DNA from: an uncultured Muribaculaceae bacterium
Lineage (GTDB): Bacteria; Bacteroidota; Bacteroidia; Bacteroidales; Muribaculaceae
Assembly (NCBI GenBank): GCA_910584905.1
Contig: CAJUCQ010000037.1
Coordinates: forward strand, 1-17,737
DNA length: 17,737 nucleotides
Direction: 5' to 3'
The position numbers and the translations under genes are program-made. Shown one piece after another: positions 1 to 8,034 of this stretch; the first letter of the stretch is position 1, and each line of letters starts with the position of its first letter. Below the pieces are notes generated by a model. It searched no databases. It had not been told where the DNA came from and worked only from the letters and a program-made list of their open reading frames with translations.

Positions 1-51
1 ATTTATTGTTTGTTACCTCTAAATTACTAAATGTCAGTGATATTACCAAAA

Positions 52-90
52 GAATCGGCAGCTTTTTCAAGCTGCCGATTCAACTTTTTT
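52..90 (+). terminator. Strong hairpin followed by T-run, intrinsic terminator
   Basis: A perfect 13-bp inverted repeat (52-64 with 69-81) closes a TTTC loop, and a six-T run follows at 85-90 after three other bases. This is the shape of a rho-independent terminator reading rightwards, so it probably ends a plus-strand gene lying off the left edge. On the minus strand the hairpin is followed by only four Ts, so a second role there is weaker. Seen directly in the sequence; the gene it serves is not in the window. Confidence 0.75.
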
Positions 91-316
91 ATGGTGTTCC
101 TTATCCCGAACTCGCGTTACTAAACAAGCAACTGATCTAAGCAACTGAAGGCAACCCGCAACGGTCCGCGTCGCGACGACGCCACATACCCGAGTGTGGT
201 ATGCGTGTGATTCTCGGCAAAATAAGTAAGTATGATATATCTAACACTCTTTGGAAAAATTGCTCTAAAAAGTTTATTGTTTTTTGAATCACACACAGCC
301 CGTCAAAAAGGCTTAG
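91..316. other. Non-coding stretch between two terminators
   Basis: No convincing gene lies here. A minus-strand 87-codon frame (137-400) exists but its start lies inside the neighbouring EcsC gene and its product resembles no family I know. The stretch holds a 10-bp direct repeat (126-135 and 139-148), a CATACC/GGTATG hairpin (185-190 with 198-203) and a GC-rich palindromic patch near 165-180. A structured RNA or a decayed mobile remnant are both possible, but neither can be shown from the sequence. Confidence 0.4.
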
Positions 317-356
317 GTCCGAAACCCGTTGTAGAAATGTGTTGCGGACTTTTTTT
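317..356 (+). terminator. Second plus-strand terminator-like hairpin
   Basis: The arms 317-325 and 341-349 pair over eight of nine positions (one A-G mismatch) around a 15-nt loop, and seven Ts follow immediately at 350-356. This has the form of a plus-strand intrinsic terminator. It lies 227 nt beyond the first terminator and faces the converging EcsC gene. It could be a back-up terminator or the end of a short transcript from the stretch in between. Confidence 0.5.
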
Positions 357-383
357 ATGCCCGCATCATTCTTGACTGAGTTT

Positions 384-1088
384 TCAAAAACGGCTGTCAA
401 GTTGCTTCTTCAGCCTCCGGGCCATCGGTTTGAAGGTGAGATATGTTATGGATGCGCCGATAGGCGCGCCAATCAGCGGGATAATCTTCGATGAGGCCTG
501 CGCTACGTTCTTTTTTGTGATTTCCTTGCCGAGCCGCCCGGCAAGCTCCTTTACGAGCGTATGGACGGCCGAGTGGCCGAGGACCATTTGCGGTATGCGT
601 GTCAGCGCCTGCGCCTTCAGGCTTTCGAGGGCGGTGCGCAAGGCGGCGAGTGCCGCGGAATTGCCCGTCATCACTGCAATCCATATTGTGAGCAAGCCGA
701 GGGTGGCGTCGTTGAACTGCCCTCGCGTGTCGCGTAAGTCCGCCCATCCGTAGATGTAAAGCATCTTTTGGATGAGGATGATGACTTGTGCGTAGTATTG
801 GGCCACGTCGGCCGGGATAGTGGCGAAAAGAGCGAATCCGCCGGGCACCCCCGCTGCCGCGGAGATACCGCAGGCTATGGTCAGCTGATATTTGATGCAG
901 TCGTCAGTGATGCGGTCGCGCAGCTCTTTCGGGATGCGCATGCGTCCTAAGATTACTGCCTCGACGCTTTCCGCAGGCATGTAAGGCGAGAGTTCTTTGC
1001 GTAAAAAGCTCGCTCGGTCCACCTTGATTCCCGGCAGGCGAAGTGCGGTTTTAAGGACTCTGTTCCAGATTGAAATTCCGTCAGGCAT
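384..1088 (-). CDS. EcsC family protein
   Basis: This 234-residue protein belongs to the EcsC family, named after the third gene of the Bacillus Ecs transporter locus; the biochemical role of the family is unknown. The family hallmark is visible at residues 76-115: a glycine/alanine-rich hydrophobic segment with VPGGFALFATIPADVAQYYA, then a helix ending LYIYGW. A second hydrophobic glycine-rich segment at about 205-220 (PLIGAPIGASITYLTF) precedes a basic C-terminus. The protein is likely membrane-associated. It starts 54 nt after the stop of the DUF2461 gene on the same strand, so the two may be co-transcribed. The gap holds a small hairpin (1121-1126 with 1132-1137) without a U-run. Family assignment is firm from motif recognition; function is not known. 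Confidence 0.85.
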   Translation of the reverse strand: MPDGISIWNRVLKTALRLPGIKVDRASFLRKELSPYMPAESVEAVILGRMRIPKELRDRITDDCIKYQLTIACGISAAAGVPGGFALFATIPADVAQYYAQVIILIQKMLYIYGWADLRDTRGQFNDATLGLLTIWIAVMTGNSAALAALRTALESLKAQALTRIPQMVLGHSAVHTLVKELAGRLGKEITKKNVAQASSKIIPLIGAPIGASITYLTFKPMARRLKKQLDSRF

Positions 1089-1142
1089 GTTTGTTGGCGA
1101 TAAGTGTGTTTTTCATAATTAACCGCTGACGGCGGTTTGGGC

Positions 1143-1805
1143 TCAAAGATCTTCGTCGATAGAGTAGTTGAGAAAGTCGTTGAGAGCCTTTGTCGGGGCA
1201 AAGAGCGCGGCGGCTCGTTCGGGCCAGTCGTCGCGCTCGAAGAAGCTGCGGTCGACGGCGTGGAATTTGCCGTATTCCTGAAGCCTCAGAAGTTCGGCCT
1301 GAGGGTGGTCTTTGGGCCAGCCCTGAGGTATGGTCTTGAGCCGTCGGCCGATCCATCCGGGGAAGTTTTTCTCGAGGTCGGGATTTGTGATTATATCCTC
1401 GAATTCCTCGATATTGTCGACAATGGCTTTGCGCACTTTCCGCAGGACGGCTGGTTCCGGGCACCAGAGCCCGGCGTAAAGGCCGCTTTCCTCAAGCCCG
1501 AGATGGACGTAGTAGCACGCCTTGTCGTAGTGGCGGCCACGGGGCGAAATCAGCGCCGAAAAATAGGTTTTGTAAGGGGTTTTGTCCTTCGAAAAGCGGA
1601 GGTTGCGGTTGATGCGGTAGAGGCAGTCGCGGGCGTTCAGGCGGGCAAAAGAGGGTTCGTAAGTCGAGGCCATTGCGTCGATCAGGCGCTGAAGGCCGGC
1701 AATCCATTGCGTGCGCACGGCCTCGTATTCGGCGCGCCGGGAGGCGAACCACTCGCGGTTGTTGTTGAGCGAGAGCTCTTCAAGGAAGGGATAAGGCGAA
1801 ATCAT
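1143..1805 (-). CDS. DUF2461 domain-containing protein
   Basis: This 220-residue protein matches the DUF2461 (TIGR02453) family of uncharacterised bacterial and fungal proteins. The N-terminus has the family pattern: a short hydrophobic start, then NNNREWFASRRAEYEAVR and, further in, RINRNLRFSKDKTPYKTYF, followed by a YYVHLG segment. I placed the start at the ATG of MISPYPF (1805) because the family begins there and a longer frame reaching 1931 would run through a terminator and into the end of the upstream gene. The start codon is only 17 nt beyond the terminator of the 1209-aa gene, and I see no convincing promoter, so expression may rest on read-through. No function is known for the family. 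Confidence 0.88.
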   Translation of the reverse strand: MISPYPFLEELSLNNNREWFASRRAEYEAVRTQWIAGLQRLIDAMASTYEPSFARLNARDCLYRINRNLRFSKDKTPYKTYFSALISPRGRHYDKACYYVHLGLEESGLYAGLWCPEPAVLRKVRKAIVDNIEEFEDIITNPDLEKNFPGWIGRRLKTIPQGWPKDHPQAELLRLQEYGKFHAVDRSFFERDDWPERAAALFAPTKALNDFLNYSIDEDL

Positions 1806-1818
1806 ATAGTATAAACGT

Positions 1819-1849
1819 AAAAACCCCCGCGATGTTGTGTCGCGGGGGT
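1819..1849 (-). terminator. Intrinsic terminator of the GLUG/T9SS protein gene
   Basis: A perfect 9-bp GC-rich stem (1824-1832 with 1840-1848, extended by an A-T pair) encloses a 7-nt loop, and on the minus strand five Us follow (1819-1823). It begins 26 nt after the stop codon of the large secreted protein gene. It is a textbook rho-independent terminator. Confidence 0.88.
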
Positions 1850-1875
1850 GGATGTTATTTTCGGAAAGGTCTCGA

Positions 1876-4800
1876 TCAGCGAACGATAAACTTGGCGCTG
1901 ACGGAGCTTTCGGCGTTGAATGCCTTGGCAATGTAGATGCCGGGGGCGAGGTTCGACACGCTTACGGCGTCGCGGCCTGCGGCAACCTGAGCGCCGGCAA
2001 CGTTGTAGACGGCGATGGCATAGCCTTCGGCGATAACGCTTGAGCCGTCGAATACGAGCGAGCCTGCGGGGCTGATGACGCTGTCGACGCCGGACACGGG
2101 TTCCGTAACGGTCACTTCGCACTTGGCGCCGCAGATGTCAACCGTGGTGGTGCCGACGTTCTTGGCTTCGAAGCGGACGGCGAGGCGGCTCTTGGTGATG
2201 GTGGCGTCGCCGGTCATTTCTGCCACATCCTCATTGGAAGAGGTGTAGTAGAACTGATCCATGATGCTTTCCATGTCGACGGCCTGCGAGCCTACGAACA
2301 CAACGTGGATGTCGAAGAAGTCGCCCTTGGTGACGCTGAGAGCGGCGGGTGAGCAGAAGTTGCCGCCTTCGTGCTGAAGGGCGGGGTCGGCCTCGGCCAG
2401 CTCGTTCCAGTGCTTGCCGTCGCCGTATTCAAGACCGAGCTTTGACCCGAACCAGTTGGCGGAGAGTTCGGATGCCTCGACGCTTTCGCCTTCGGTGGTG
2501 TTGGCGGCGGCGGCGATGTCGTCCTGTACGGGTTCGAGGGCGGAGATGCAGTAGTTGTTGATGAGGCGGGCGTCGGCGGCGTAAGGTTCGCCGTAGATGG
2601 GTTCGTAGTTCGCGTCGTAGTCGATTATATTAGGTTCCTCGTTGACCTGAGTGCGGCCTGCGATGCGGTGGAGTGTTTTCTGCTGTTCGGAGTGGGTGGG
2701 GGCGATGGCGGGTGTGTAGCCTTCGAGCGACGTGAGGTTCACGAAGTTGTTGTAGATAACCGGATCTTTGAGCGTCTCGCTTTCGCCGGAGGTGTCGGAG
2801 GTCGTGAGTGAACTCTTGAGCGAGCCGACGATGCCGCCTGCGCAGGGGCCGTTGTCGTAGTAGGAGCCCTTCGAGCCGGTGGCCTTGATAGAGCCTTCGA
2901 CGTAGCAGCGGGCCACGGGCGAGCCTCCGTTGTAGCCGACGATGCCGCCTACGACGCTGCCGGCCGAGAGGATGATGTCGGTGTGGCAGTCGAGGATGCT
3001 GTTGTCGCCGCCGATATTGCCGACGATGCCGCCGAGTTCGCTTTCTGCGGTGATGGAGGCCTTGACGGCGCAACCGTTGATTTTAGAGCCGGTGCGGAGC
3101 TCGCCTGCGATGCCGCCCACTGCCGATGCGTTGGGCAGAGAGATGGTCGAGCTGTTGACGGAGCAGCCGTCGATTGTTGTGCCGAGAGAGCCGAGGCCGA
3201 TGATACCGCCGAAGGTGAAGTCGGCGTCCGTGGCCGGAACGTCAAGTCCGTAGATGTGGACGTTCGAAATCGTTGTGCCGGATGCCTTGGAGGCGAGCAG
3301 ACCTGCATTGGAGCCGCTGACCGAGAGGATGCGTGCGCCCACGAAGTTGATGTTCTTGATGACTGCGCCCTGATTGAGGTCGTTGAAGATGCCGGGGCCG
3401 TTTACTGACAGGCCTGTCACCTTGTGGCCTTTGCCGTCGAGACTGCCTTTGAACTCTGCGCTGATGGGGAGGAATTCAACGCCGTCGGCAACGATGTCGT
3501 TGGTGAGGACGAAGTGGGCGTTGGGATAGGTGCGCATCTGCTCGAGGTCGCCGACGGTTGCAATCTTGTAGGGGTTCTCGACAGTGCCATTGCCGCCTTC
3601 CGCGAATTTTGCGAGGGGGAGTGCATAGAAATCCTGAGCGTAGACCGAGCGGCTGGTGCTGTTGTTCTGGTAGGACACCCAAAGGACCGGTTTGGAGGCG
3701 GAGTTGATGAGCGCCACGGACATGAGTATGCCTTTTTCGGCGTCGGGGCCAACCTCAAAGAGACGGCTGCCGTTGGTCGAAAGGATGTAGAGATGGGTGT
3801 CGGTGGCCGAAGAGCCGGACTCGCGGTAGCGCTTTACCATCCACATGTATTCGCGGTTGTTGTCGGTGTCGAACACATAGGGCGAGAGGGCCGATTGCTC
3901 GATGTAGACCTGAGCCATGGCGATGTCCTTGCCGAGGTTGAGCTCGTCGATGTGAGAGATGTCGCCGTCGGCGTTAATCCAAAGTACCTTTTCGAGAATG
4001 TTGCCTTCGGCATCGTAATTGCTCTGCGCCGTCTGGAACGCGTATTCGTAGCTGTTTTCGACGGGGAAACGGTCGACGTTGGCGCGCAACATGAAGTTCT
4101 GGTAGGTTGCGGGAAGCGAAAGAACCTTCGTGCAGGAGGGGAGGTCAACGAAATCGAGGTCGTAGGAGCCTTCGGTGTTCGGCTTGATAAACATCACCTG
4201 ACTTTCGTGGCCGCGGATGTCGTTCATCAGCATGTAGCCGTCGATGTCCGTGGCGATGTCCTTCACCTTTTTGCCGTCGGCGTCGTATTTGGCATAGGTG
4301 GTGAGGTAGTTGTCGTCGTCGCTGATCTGGTAGCGCTGGATGCAGACGTTGGATGAGCCGTCGGCCATAAGGTCGTCGGTGTACAGAAGCTGGCCGATGC
4401 TGTAGTAGCTGAACTTGATGTCGGGGTTGTCGCAAGTCTGGTCTACGGGAATTTTTATCGTCTTTTCAGGGGTGAGGGTGGAGCCGTAGGCCGGGCAGCT
4501 GTATGTCTCGATGATGAGGTTGTTGTCCAGGAAGGGCATGCCGTCCTCTTCCGTTTCGCCGGGGAGACCGATGCCCGGGCCGATGGCGTTCTTAAAGAAC
4601 CATTTTTCATAGTGCTGGAACACGAAGAATGCCTTGCCGTCGCGGACGTCGGCCATGATGTAGGGCACGCTCATCTGGTCGCCGGGGAGGTTGGGGTTGG
4701 CAACCTCGAAGCGGCTGATTTCCTGCGGGCCGCCGCTGTAACCGGATTTTTTGTAGATGGTGATGATGTTTTTGTTGCTGGCGGCGTATTCGGCGAAATC

Positions 4801-5505
4801 GTCGAGCGATTCGTCATAGCCGGTTTGGGTAAGCACGCCGATGTAGAAGTTTTCGTCCCACGAGCTGGTGGCCGTGTTGACACTCATGCAGATGTAGCCG
4901 GGGAGTGTAGTCACAACGGGCGTGTTGCCGTCTTCGTCAGGAGTGGCGCCGATGGAATAGACTTGTGCGAACGAGCGGATGGAGTAGTCCGGACGGTTCA
5001 TGGCGATGTTTACGATAAGCTCGTATTTGTCGTCGATGTTGAAGAACTTCTTGGATACCATTGCGTCGACCGACAGTGAAGCCACGCGGACGTCATCCTC
5101 TTCAAAGGCTACGGCGTCTTTTACCGTGCCCACGAGTTTGTGGGTCGAGTCGTAAACCGTGATTTCATAGCCCTTGATTAAGTAGTCGGTGTAGCCGGGA
5201 TTCACGACTTCTTCAATGTCGTAATTGACCGTGTAGAACCATGATTCGCCATTGGGACCATCGATATAGCCGAGGTTGTCGAGCCCGGTATTAGTGAGGA
5301 AGGGCGTGGCGCTGACGGCGCGACGCGCTCCAGCGAGGTTTTCGCCTATGCTAAGGGGTGCGCCGGCTTTTGCCTTCTGCATCATGCCGAGCGGAGTCGT
5401 CTTCGCAAGGAAATGACGGCCAACCGCTTCCTGTTGGGGGGTAAGTGCGCTTGCGGCCACAGGCAACAGCATGAGACCTAAGCTGAGGGGTAGAAGTTTT
5501 CCCAT
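1876..5505 (-). CDS. Large secreted GLUG-repeat protein with T9SS C-terminal domain
   Basis: A 1209-residue exported protein. Residues 1-20 form a signal peptide (MGKLLPLSLGLMLLPVAASA). Residues about 60-630 are a region of beta-rich short repeats with many D/N-G turns that I cannot place in a named family; a beta-propeller is possible. From about 635 the pattern GTVENPYKIATVGDLEQM opens a GLUG-type right-handed beta-helix (about 640-880, with repeats such as GGIVGYNGG and GGIIGLGSLG). Residues about 1075-1135 look like an Ig-like (BIG2) domain, and 1140-1209 are a type IX secretion sorting domain ending in PGIYIAKAF...KFIVR. It therefore probably goes to the cell surface through T9SS. It lies 231 nt downstream of the BtuB-like receptor gene and has its own -7 element. 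The substrate or role is unknown; adhesion, glycan binding or cobamide capture are guesses. Confidence 0.8.
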   Translation of the reverse strand: MGKLLPLSLGLMLLPVAASALTPQQEAVGRHFLAKTTPLGMMQKAKAGAPLSIGENLAGARRAVSATPFLTNTGLDNLGYIDGPNGESWFYTVNYDIEEVVNPGYTDYLIKGYEITVYDSTHKLVGTVKDAVAFEEDDVRVASLSVDAMVSKKFFNIDDKYELIVNIAMNRPDYSIRSFAQVYSIGATPDEDGNTPVVTTLPGYICMSVNTATSSWDENFYIGVLTQTGYDESLDDFAEYAASNKNIITIYKKSGYSGGPQEISRFEVANPNLPGDQMSVPYIMADVRDGKAFFVFQHYEKWFFKNAIGPGIGLPGETEEDGMPFLDNNLIIETYSCPAYGSTLTPEKTIKIPVDQTCDNPDIKFSYYSIGQLLYTDDLMADGSSNVCIQRYQISDDDNYLTTYAKYDADGKKVKDIATDIDGYMLMNDIRGHESQVMFIKPNTEGSYDLDFVDLPSCTKVLSLPATYQNFMLRANVDRFPVENSYEYAFQTAQSNYDAEGNILEKVLWINADGDISHIDELNLGKDIAMAQVYIEQSALSPYVFDTDNNREYMWMVKRYRESGSSATDTHLYILSTNGSRLFEVGPDAEKGILMSVALINSASKPVLWVSYQNNSTSRSVYAQDFYALPLAKFAEGGNGTVENPYKIATVGDLEQMRTYPNAHFVLTNDIVADGVEFLPISAEFKGSLDGKGHKVTGLSVNGPGIFNDLNQGAVIKNINFVGARILSVSGSNAGLLASKASGTTISNVHIYGLDVPATDADFTFGGIIGLGSLGTTIDGCSVNSSTISLPNASAVGGIAGELRTGSKINGCAVKASITAESELGGIVGNIGGDNSILDCHTDIILSAGSVVGGIVGYNGGSPVARCYVEGSIKATGSKGSYYDNGPCAGGIVGSLKSSLTTSDTSGESETLKDPVIYNNFVNLTSLEGYTPAIAPTHSEQQKTLHRIAGRTQVNEEPNIIDYDANYEPIYGEPYAADARLINNYCISALEPVQDDIAAAANTTEGESVEASELSANWFGSKLGLEYGDGKHWNELAEADPALQHEGGNFCSPAALSVTKGDFFDIHVVFVGSQAVDMESIMDQFYYTSSNEDVAEMTGDATITKSRLAVRFEAKNVGTTTVDICGAKCEVTVTEPVSGVDSVISPAGSLVFDGSSVIAEGYAIAVYNVAGAQVAAGRDAVSVSNLAPGIYIAKAFNAESSVSAKFIVR

Positions 5506-5736
5506 TGTTTAAGAAATGATTGGGTTGAGTGAAGTTGTGTAATAGACATTAGAGAGCATAAGGAGGCTTCGCTCTCCTTTGCCGTTGACAAAAGTAACGA
5601 AAAAAAGCGGATAAATTGGGGATGTGAATGTGTTTAATACTATTTAACACGCATTTCCCCCCCCTTTCAGCCCCTTAAATATCGGATTTTTCTCGGATAT
5701 ACCGCTCGTCGACGGAAAAACCCCGCGTCGAGATGC
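5506..5736. other. Intergenic region between the BtuB-like and GLUG genes
   Basis: This 231-nt gap holds the -7 element described separately, an imperfect inverted repeat at 5630-5650 (GTGTT ... AACAC) upstream of it, and a run of eight Cs at 5657-5664. A short AT-rich hairpin and a direct repeat of ATCCGA (minus strand, about 5684-5705) lie just after the receptor stop codon, but I see no clear intrinsic terminator for the receptor gene. Confidence 0.45.
5589..5596 (-). promoter_or_regulatory. -7 promoter element of the 1209-aa secreted protein gene
   Basis: On the minus strand this reads TACTTTTG, a full match to the Bacteroidetes -7 consensus TAnnTTTG. The -33 region is only T-rich, not TTTG. 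It would give a 5' UTR of about 75 nt before the ATG at 5505. Confidence 0.5.
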
Positions 5737-7779
5737 CTAAATTTCTACAACCAAAGTGAATCGGTAGTTGCGTTTCGGCATGGGATAGTTGAGGATGACG
5801 TCGTAGTCCTGACTCAGCAGGTTGTTGACTTCGGCGAGGACGCGCATCCCTGTTTTGCCGAGGCGGAAATCATAGCTTGCCGAGATGTCGGAGGTGTACC
5901 ACGGCTGGGTGTAATTGTAGCGGATGTTTTCTTGCTGGTTGTAGCGCTCGCCGACGTAAATCCACGAATAGTTGAGGCTCCAGCCCCGCCATTGCGCGTT
6001 GGCCACCACCGAGCCGGAGTTGCGCGGGATGTACGGTATCTGATGGCGATAGTAATTGTCCTCGGGGTTGGTCACGTCGATGGCCCGCTGGAATGTGTAT
6101 TGGGCCCTGAGTGTGAGATACAGCTCGCTGAGCGGGCGCACGGTGATGAGTCCGCTGACGTCGATGCCCTTGATTGACACCACGCCGAGGTTGAGCATCG
6201 TCCATCTGAACTGCTGTCCCTTGGGGTAGGCCACGATTTTGTCTTTCACGCGGTTGTAGTACACGTCCGCGCTCAGACGCGCTGCCGCTATGAGGCCGCT
6301 CGACGGCGCTGTGTCATAAAGGATGCCGACGTTGTATTGCGCCACGCGCTCGGGCGAGAGCTTCGAGTTGCCCATGTCGGCGTAATAGAGGTCGTTGAAG
6401 GTCGGCATGCGGAACGAGCGCTTGTAGAAGGCTCTCAGCGAAAGGGCCTTTACGCTCCGCAGGGGCGTCACCGACACGAATGCCGCCGGCGTGAACACGT
6501 GTTTGTCGGACGGCGATTCCTGTCCTTTGAGTCGGTCGTGGATGAAGGTGCCGAGGGCCGAGGCCTGCACTTTGACCTGCGGAAACTCCAGCGCCGTGGC
6601 CGCGGCGATGAAGTTCGACAGGCGGGTGGGCGAAGCGAAGCCGTACATGTCGCTCCAAAGCGTGTTGAGTGTCATGTCATAGCTCACGCTCGCCCGCCAA
6701 AACCCGGTGAGGGCGTATTCGTTGGAGCTGGAGATGTAAAGCTCCTTTTGGGTGTAGTGGTTGTCGACCTTGATTTGCTTGTCGTCGTTGTTGACGTAAT
6801 GAGTCTTGTAGCAGGCGTATTTTATGTTGTTGAGGGTCGTGAAGCGCCCCAGTATGCCCGTGTAGCGTGCCTGAGCGAAGGAGTTGTTGTCCCAAATGCG
6901 CTCGCCGCGCCGCCACACATTGTTGACGATAGCCCCCGGCACGCCGCGTTCGCTTGAGTAGTGGTAGGCCTTGGCGCTCCATGAGCCGCTTTGCAGAAGC
7001 CCGTGGAGGTTGACTTCGAGGCGCATGGCGTCGATGTCGCCGTTTTGACGCACGGCCGTTGTGTCGTAGGCGAGTTCGCCGGCAGGCGTCACGCGCCGGT
7101 AGCGGAACTTGTATTTGCCGCTCGACGTGAGATATTCGGCCGAGAGCTGGGCGCTGAGGCTCTCGCTGAGCTTCAGTTCGGCGAGAACGGACGGATTGAA
7201 CAGGTCGAACGAGCCGGCCCGAAGCGTGGCGCGGGCATGCACGCGTTCGCCCTCGGCGAAGTGCGGCGTGCGCGTGCGCATATACACCGTTCCGGCCGAC
7301 CCGAAGTCTTTGGCCGGCTGTAAAATCTGCGAGCGCTGGCCGTTGTAGAGCGACACGGCCTCGATGTTGTCGAGCGAGAATTGTCCGAGGTCAATCTGTC
7401 CGTTTTGGGCGTTGCCAAGCTCCATGCCGTCGTAGACCACGCCCGTATGGTTCGTGCCCATAGAGCGGATGTTGACGGTCTTTATCCCGCCTACGCCGCC
7501 GTAGTCTTTGACCTGCACGCCGGAGAAGTATCGTAGGGCGTCGGCAACGGAGTTGCTGTTGAGACGCCGCAGTTCGTCGCCGCTGAGGGTCTGGACGGGC
7601 AGAATATCGGCGCGCACGGGGGTGCGTCGAGCCGTTATGACCACGTCGCGGCCGAGGTGGATGGTATCGGCCAGGGCGGCTTCGGCCGACGCCGCCGGAG
7701 ATGTGAATGCGTCCGAGCCGGAGGCCGGCACGGCGGATGCGAGCAGTAGCGAGATGATGATGTCTGTTTTCTTTCCCAT
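5737..7779 (-). CDS. btuB: TonB-dependent outer-membrane receptor, BtuB-like (cobamide uptake)
   Basis: This 680-residue protein is a TonB-dependent outer-membrane receptor that probably imports cobalamin or other corrinoids. Residues 1-20 are a signal peptide. Around residues 36-52 a TonB-box-like stretch (DTIHLGRDVVITARRTPV) leads into the plug domain, with VADALRYFSGVQVKDYGGVGG and VNIRSMGTNHTGVVYDG, followed by a long beta-barrel ending in YRFTLVVEI. There is no N-terminal carboxypeptidase-like domain, unlike SusC-type receptors. The cobalamin riboswitch immediately upstream fixes the substrate guess better than the protein does. I chose the ATG at 7779 (MGKKTD); a longer frame to 7953 would translate the riboswitch itself. 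No BtuG-type lipoprotein or ABC transporter genes lie beside it in this window. Confidence 0.88.
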   Translation of the reverse strand: MGKKTDIIISLLLASAVPASGSDAFTSPAASAEAALADTIHLGRDVVITARRTPVRADILPVQTLSGDELRRLNSNSVADALRYFSGVQVKDYGGVGGIKTVNIRSMGTNHTGVVYDGMELGNAQNGQIDLGQFSLDNIEAVSLYNGQRSQILQPAKDFGSAGTVYMRTRTPHFAEGERVHARATLRAGSFDLFNPSVLAELKLSESLSAQLSAEYLTSSGKYKFRYRRVTPAGELAYDTTAVRQNGDIDAMRLEVNLHGLLQSGSWSAKAYHYSSERGVPGAIVNNVWRRGERIWDNNSFAQARYTGILGRFTTLNNIKYACYKTHYVNNDDKQIKVDNHYTQKELYISSSNEYALTGFWRASVSYDMTLNTLWSDMYGFASPTRLSNFIAAATALEFPQVKVQASALGTFIHDRLKGQESPSDKHVFTPAAFVSVTPLRSVKALSLRAFYKRSFRMPTFNDLYYADMGNSKLSPERVAQYNVGILYDTAPSSGLIAAARLSADVYYNRVKDKIVAYPKGQQFRWTMLNLGVVSIKGIDVSGLITVRPLSELYLTLRAQYTFQRAIDVTNPEDNYYRHQIPYIPRNSGSVVANAQWRGWSLNYSWIYVGERYNQQENIRYNYTQPWYTSDISASYDFRLGKTGMRVLAEVNNLLSQDYDVILNYPMPKRNYRFTLVVEI

Positions 7780-7809
7780 TGTCCCGTGAGCGAAGTTGGT
7801 GGATGTGAG

Positions 7810-7997
7810 GCAGCAAGTGGCAGGTCTTCTGACTTGTCTCCGAGGGGACGGCGCCTTCTCGGGTCGCGGACGACCCAATGGCGTGTTGCCGGCCTTGCCG
7901 CCCGGTCCGGGCGGCGGAGATTTACAGCAGCGGGCACTGTGCCGGATTCTCACCGGCTTCCCTTATTATTGAAGCTGTGTGCTTCAGCCATTACTGC
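7810..7997 (-). ncRNA. Cobalamin riboswitch
   Basis: Read on the minus strand, this leader has the conserved cobalamin riboswitch parts in order: AAGGGAA with GGTGAGAATCC (about 7937-7967), ACAGTGCCCGCTGCTGTAA, a B12-box-like hairpin GCCATTGGG...CCCGAGAAGGC (7852-7883), and the 3' signature AGTCAGAAGACCTGCCAC (7817-7835). The closing P1 helix can be seen: GCAGTAA at 7997-7991 pairs with TTGCTGC at 7816-7810 (one G-U). A further small hairpin (GAAGC/GCTTC, 7971-7985) lies just inside. The switch ends 30 nt before the receptor ATG and no U-run hairpin follows, so control is more likely at translation than by termination. Confidence 0.95.
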
Positions 7998-8001
7998 GGC
8001 G

Positions 8002-8033
8002 CAAAATTAGCAAAAAAAAGCCGCTTGAGCAAA
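8002..8033 (-). promoter_or_regulatory. Promoter of the cobalamin riboswitch/btuB transcript
   Basis: Minus-strand TTTG (8033-8030) lies exactly 20 nt before TAATTTTG (8009-8002), a perfect match to the Bacteroidetes consensus. The riboswitch P1 helix begins five nt after the -7 element, so the transcript would start at or next to the riboswitch. The -33 element sits right after the stop codon of the HAD gene at 8035. Confidence 0.8.
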
Positions 8034-8034
8034 A

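Noticed and set aside
137..400. Minus-strand 87-codon frame next to EcsC
   Set aside because: It starts inside the EcsC gene, matches no family that I recognise and spans hairpins and a terminator.
1806..1931. N-terminal extension of the DUF2461 protein
   Set aside because: It runs through a terminator hairpin and into the preceding gene.
3424..4356. 310-codon plus-strand frame inside the GLUG/T9SS gene
   Set aside because: Val/Asp/Gly-rich shadow of a real gene, no recognisable domain.
7780..7953. N-terminal extension of the BtuB-like receptor
   Set aside because: It would translate the cobalamin riboswitch; the signal peptide begins at the ATG at 7779.
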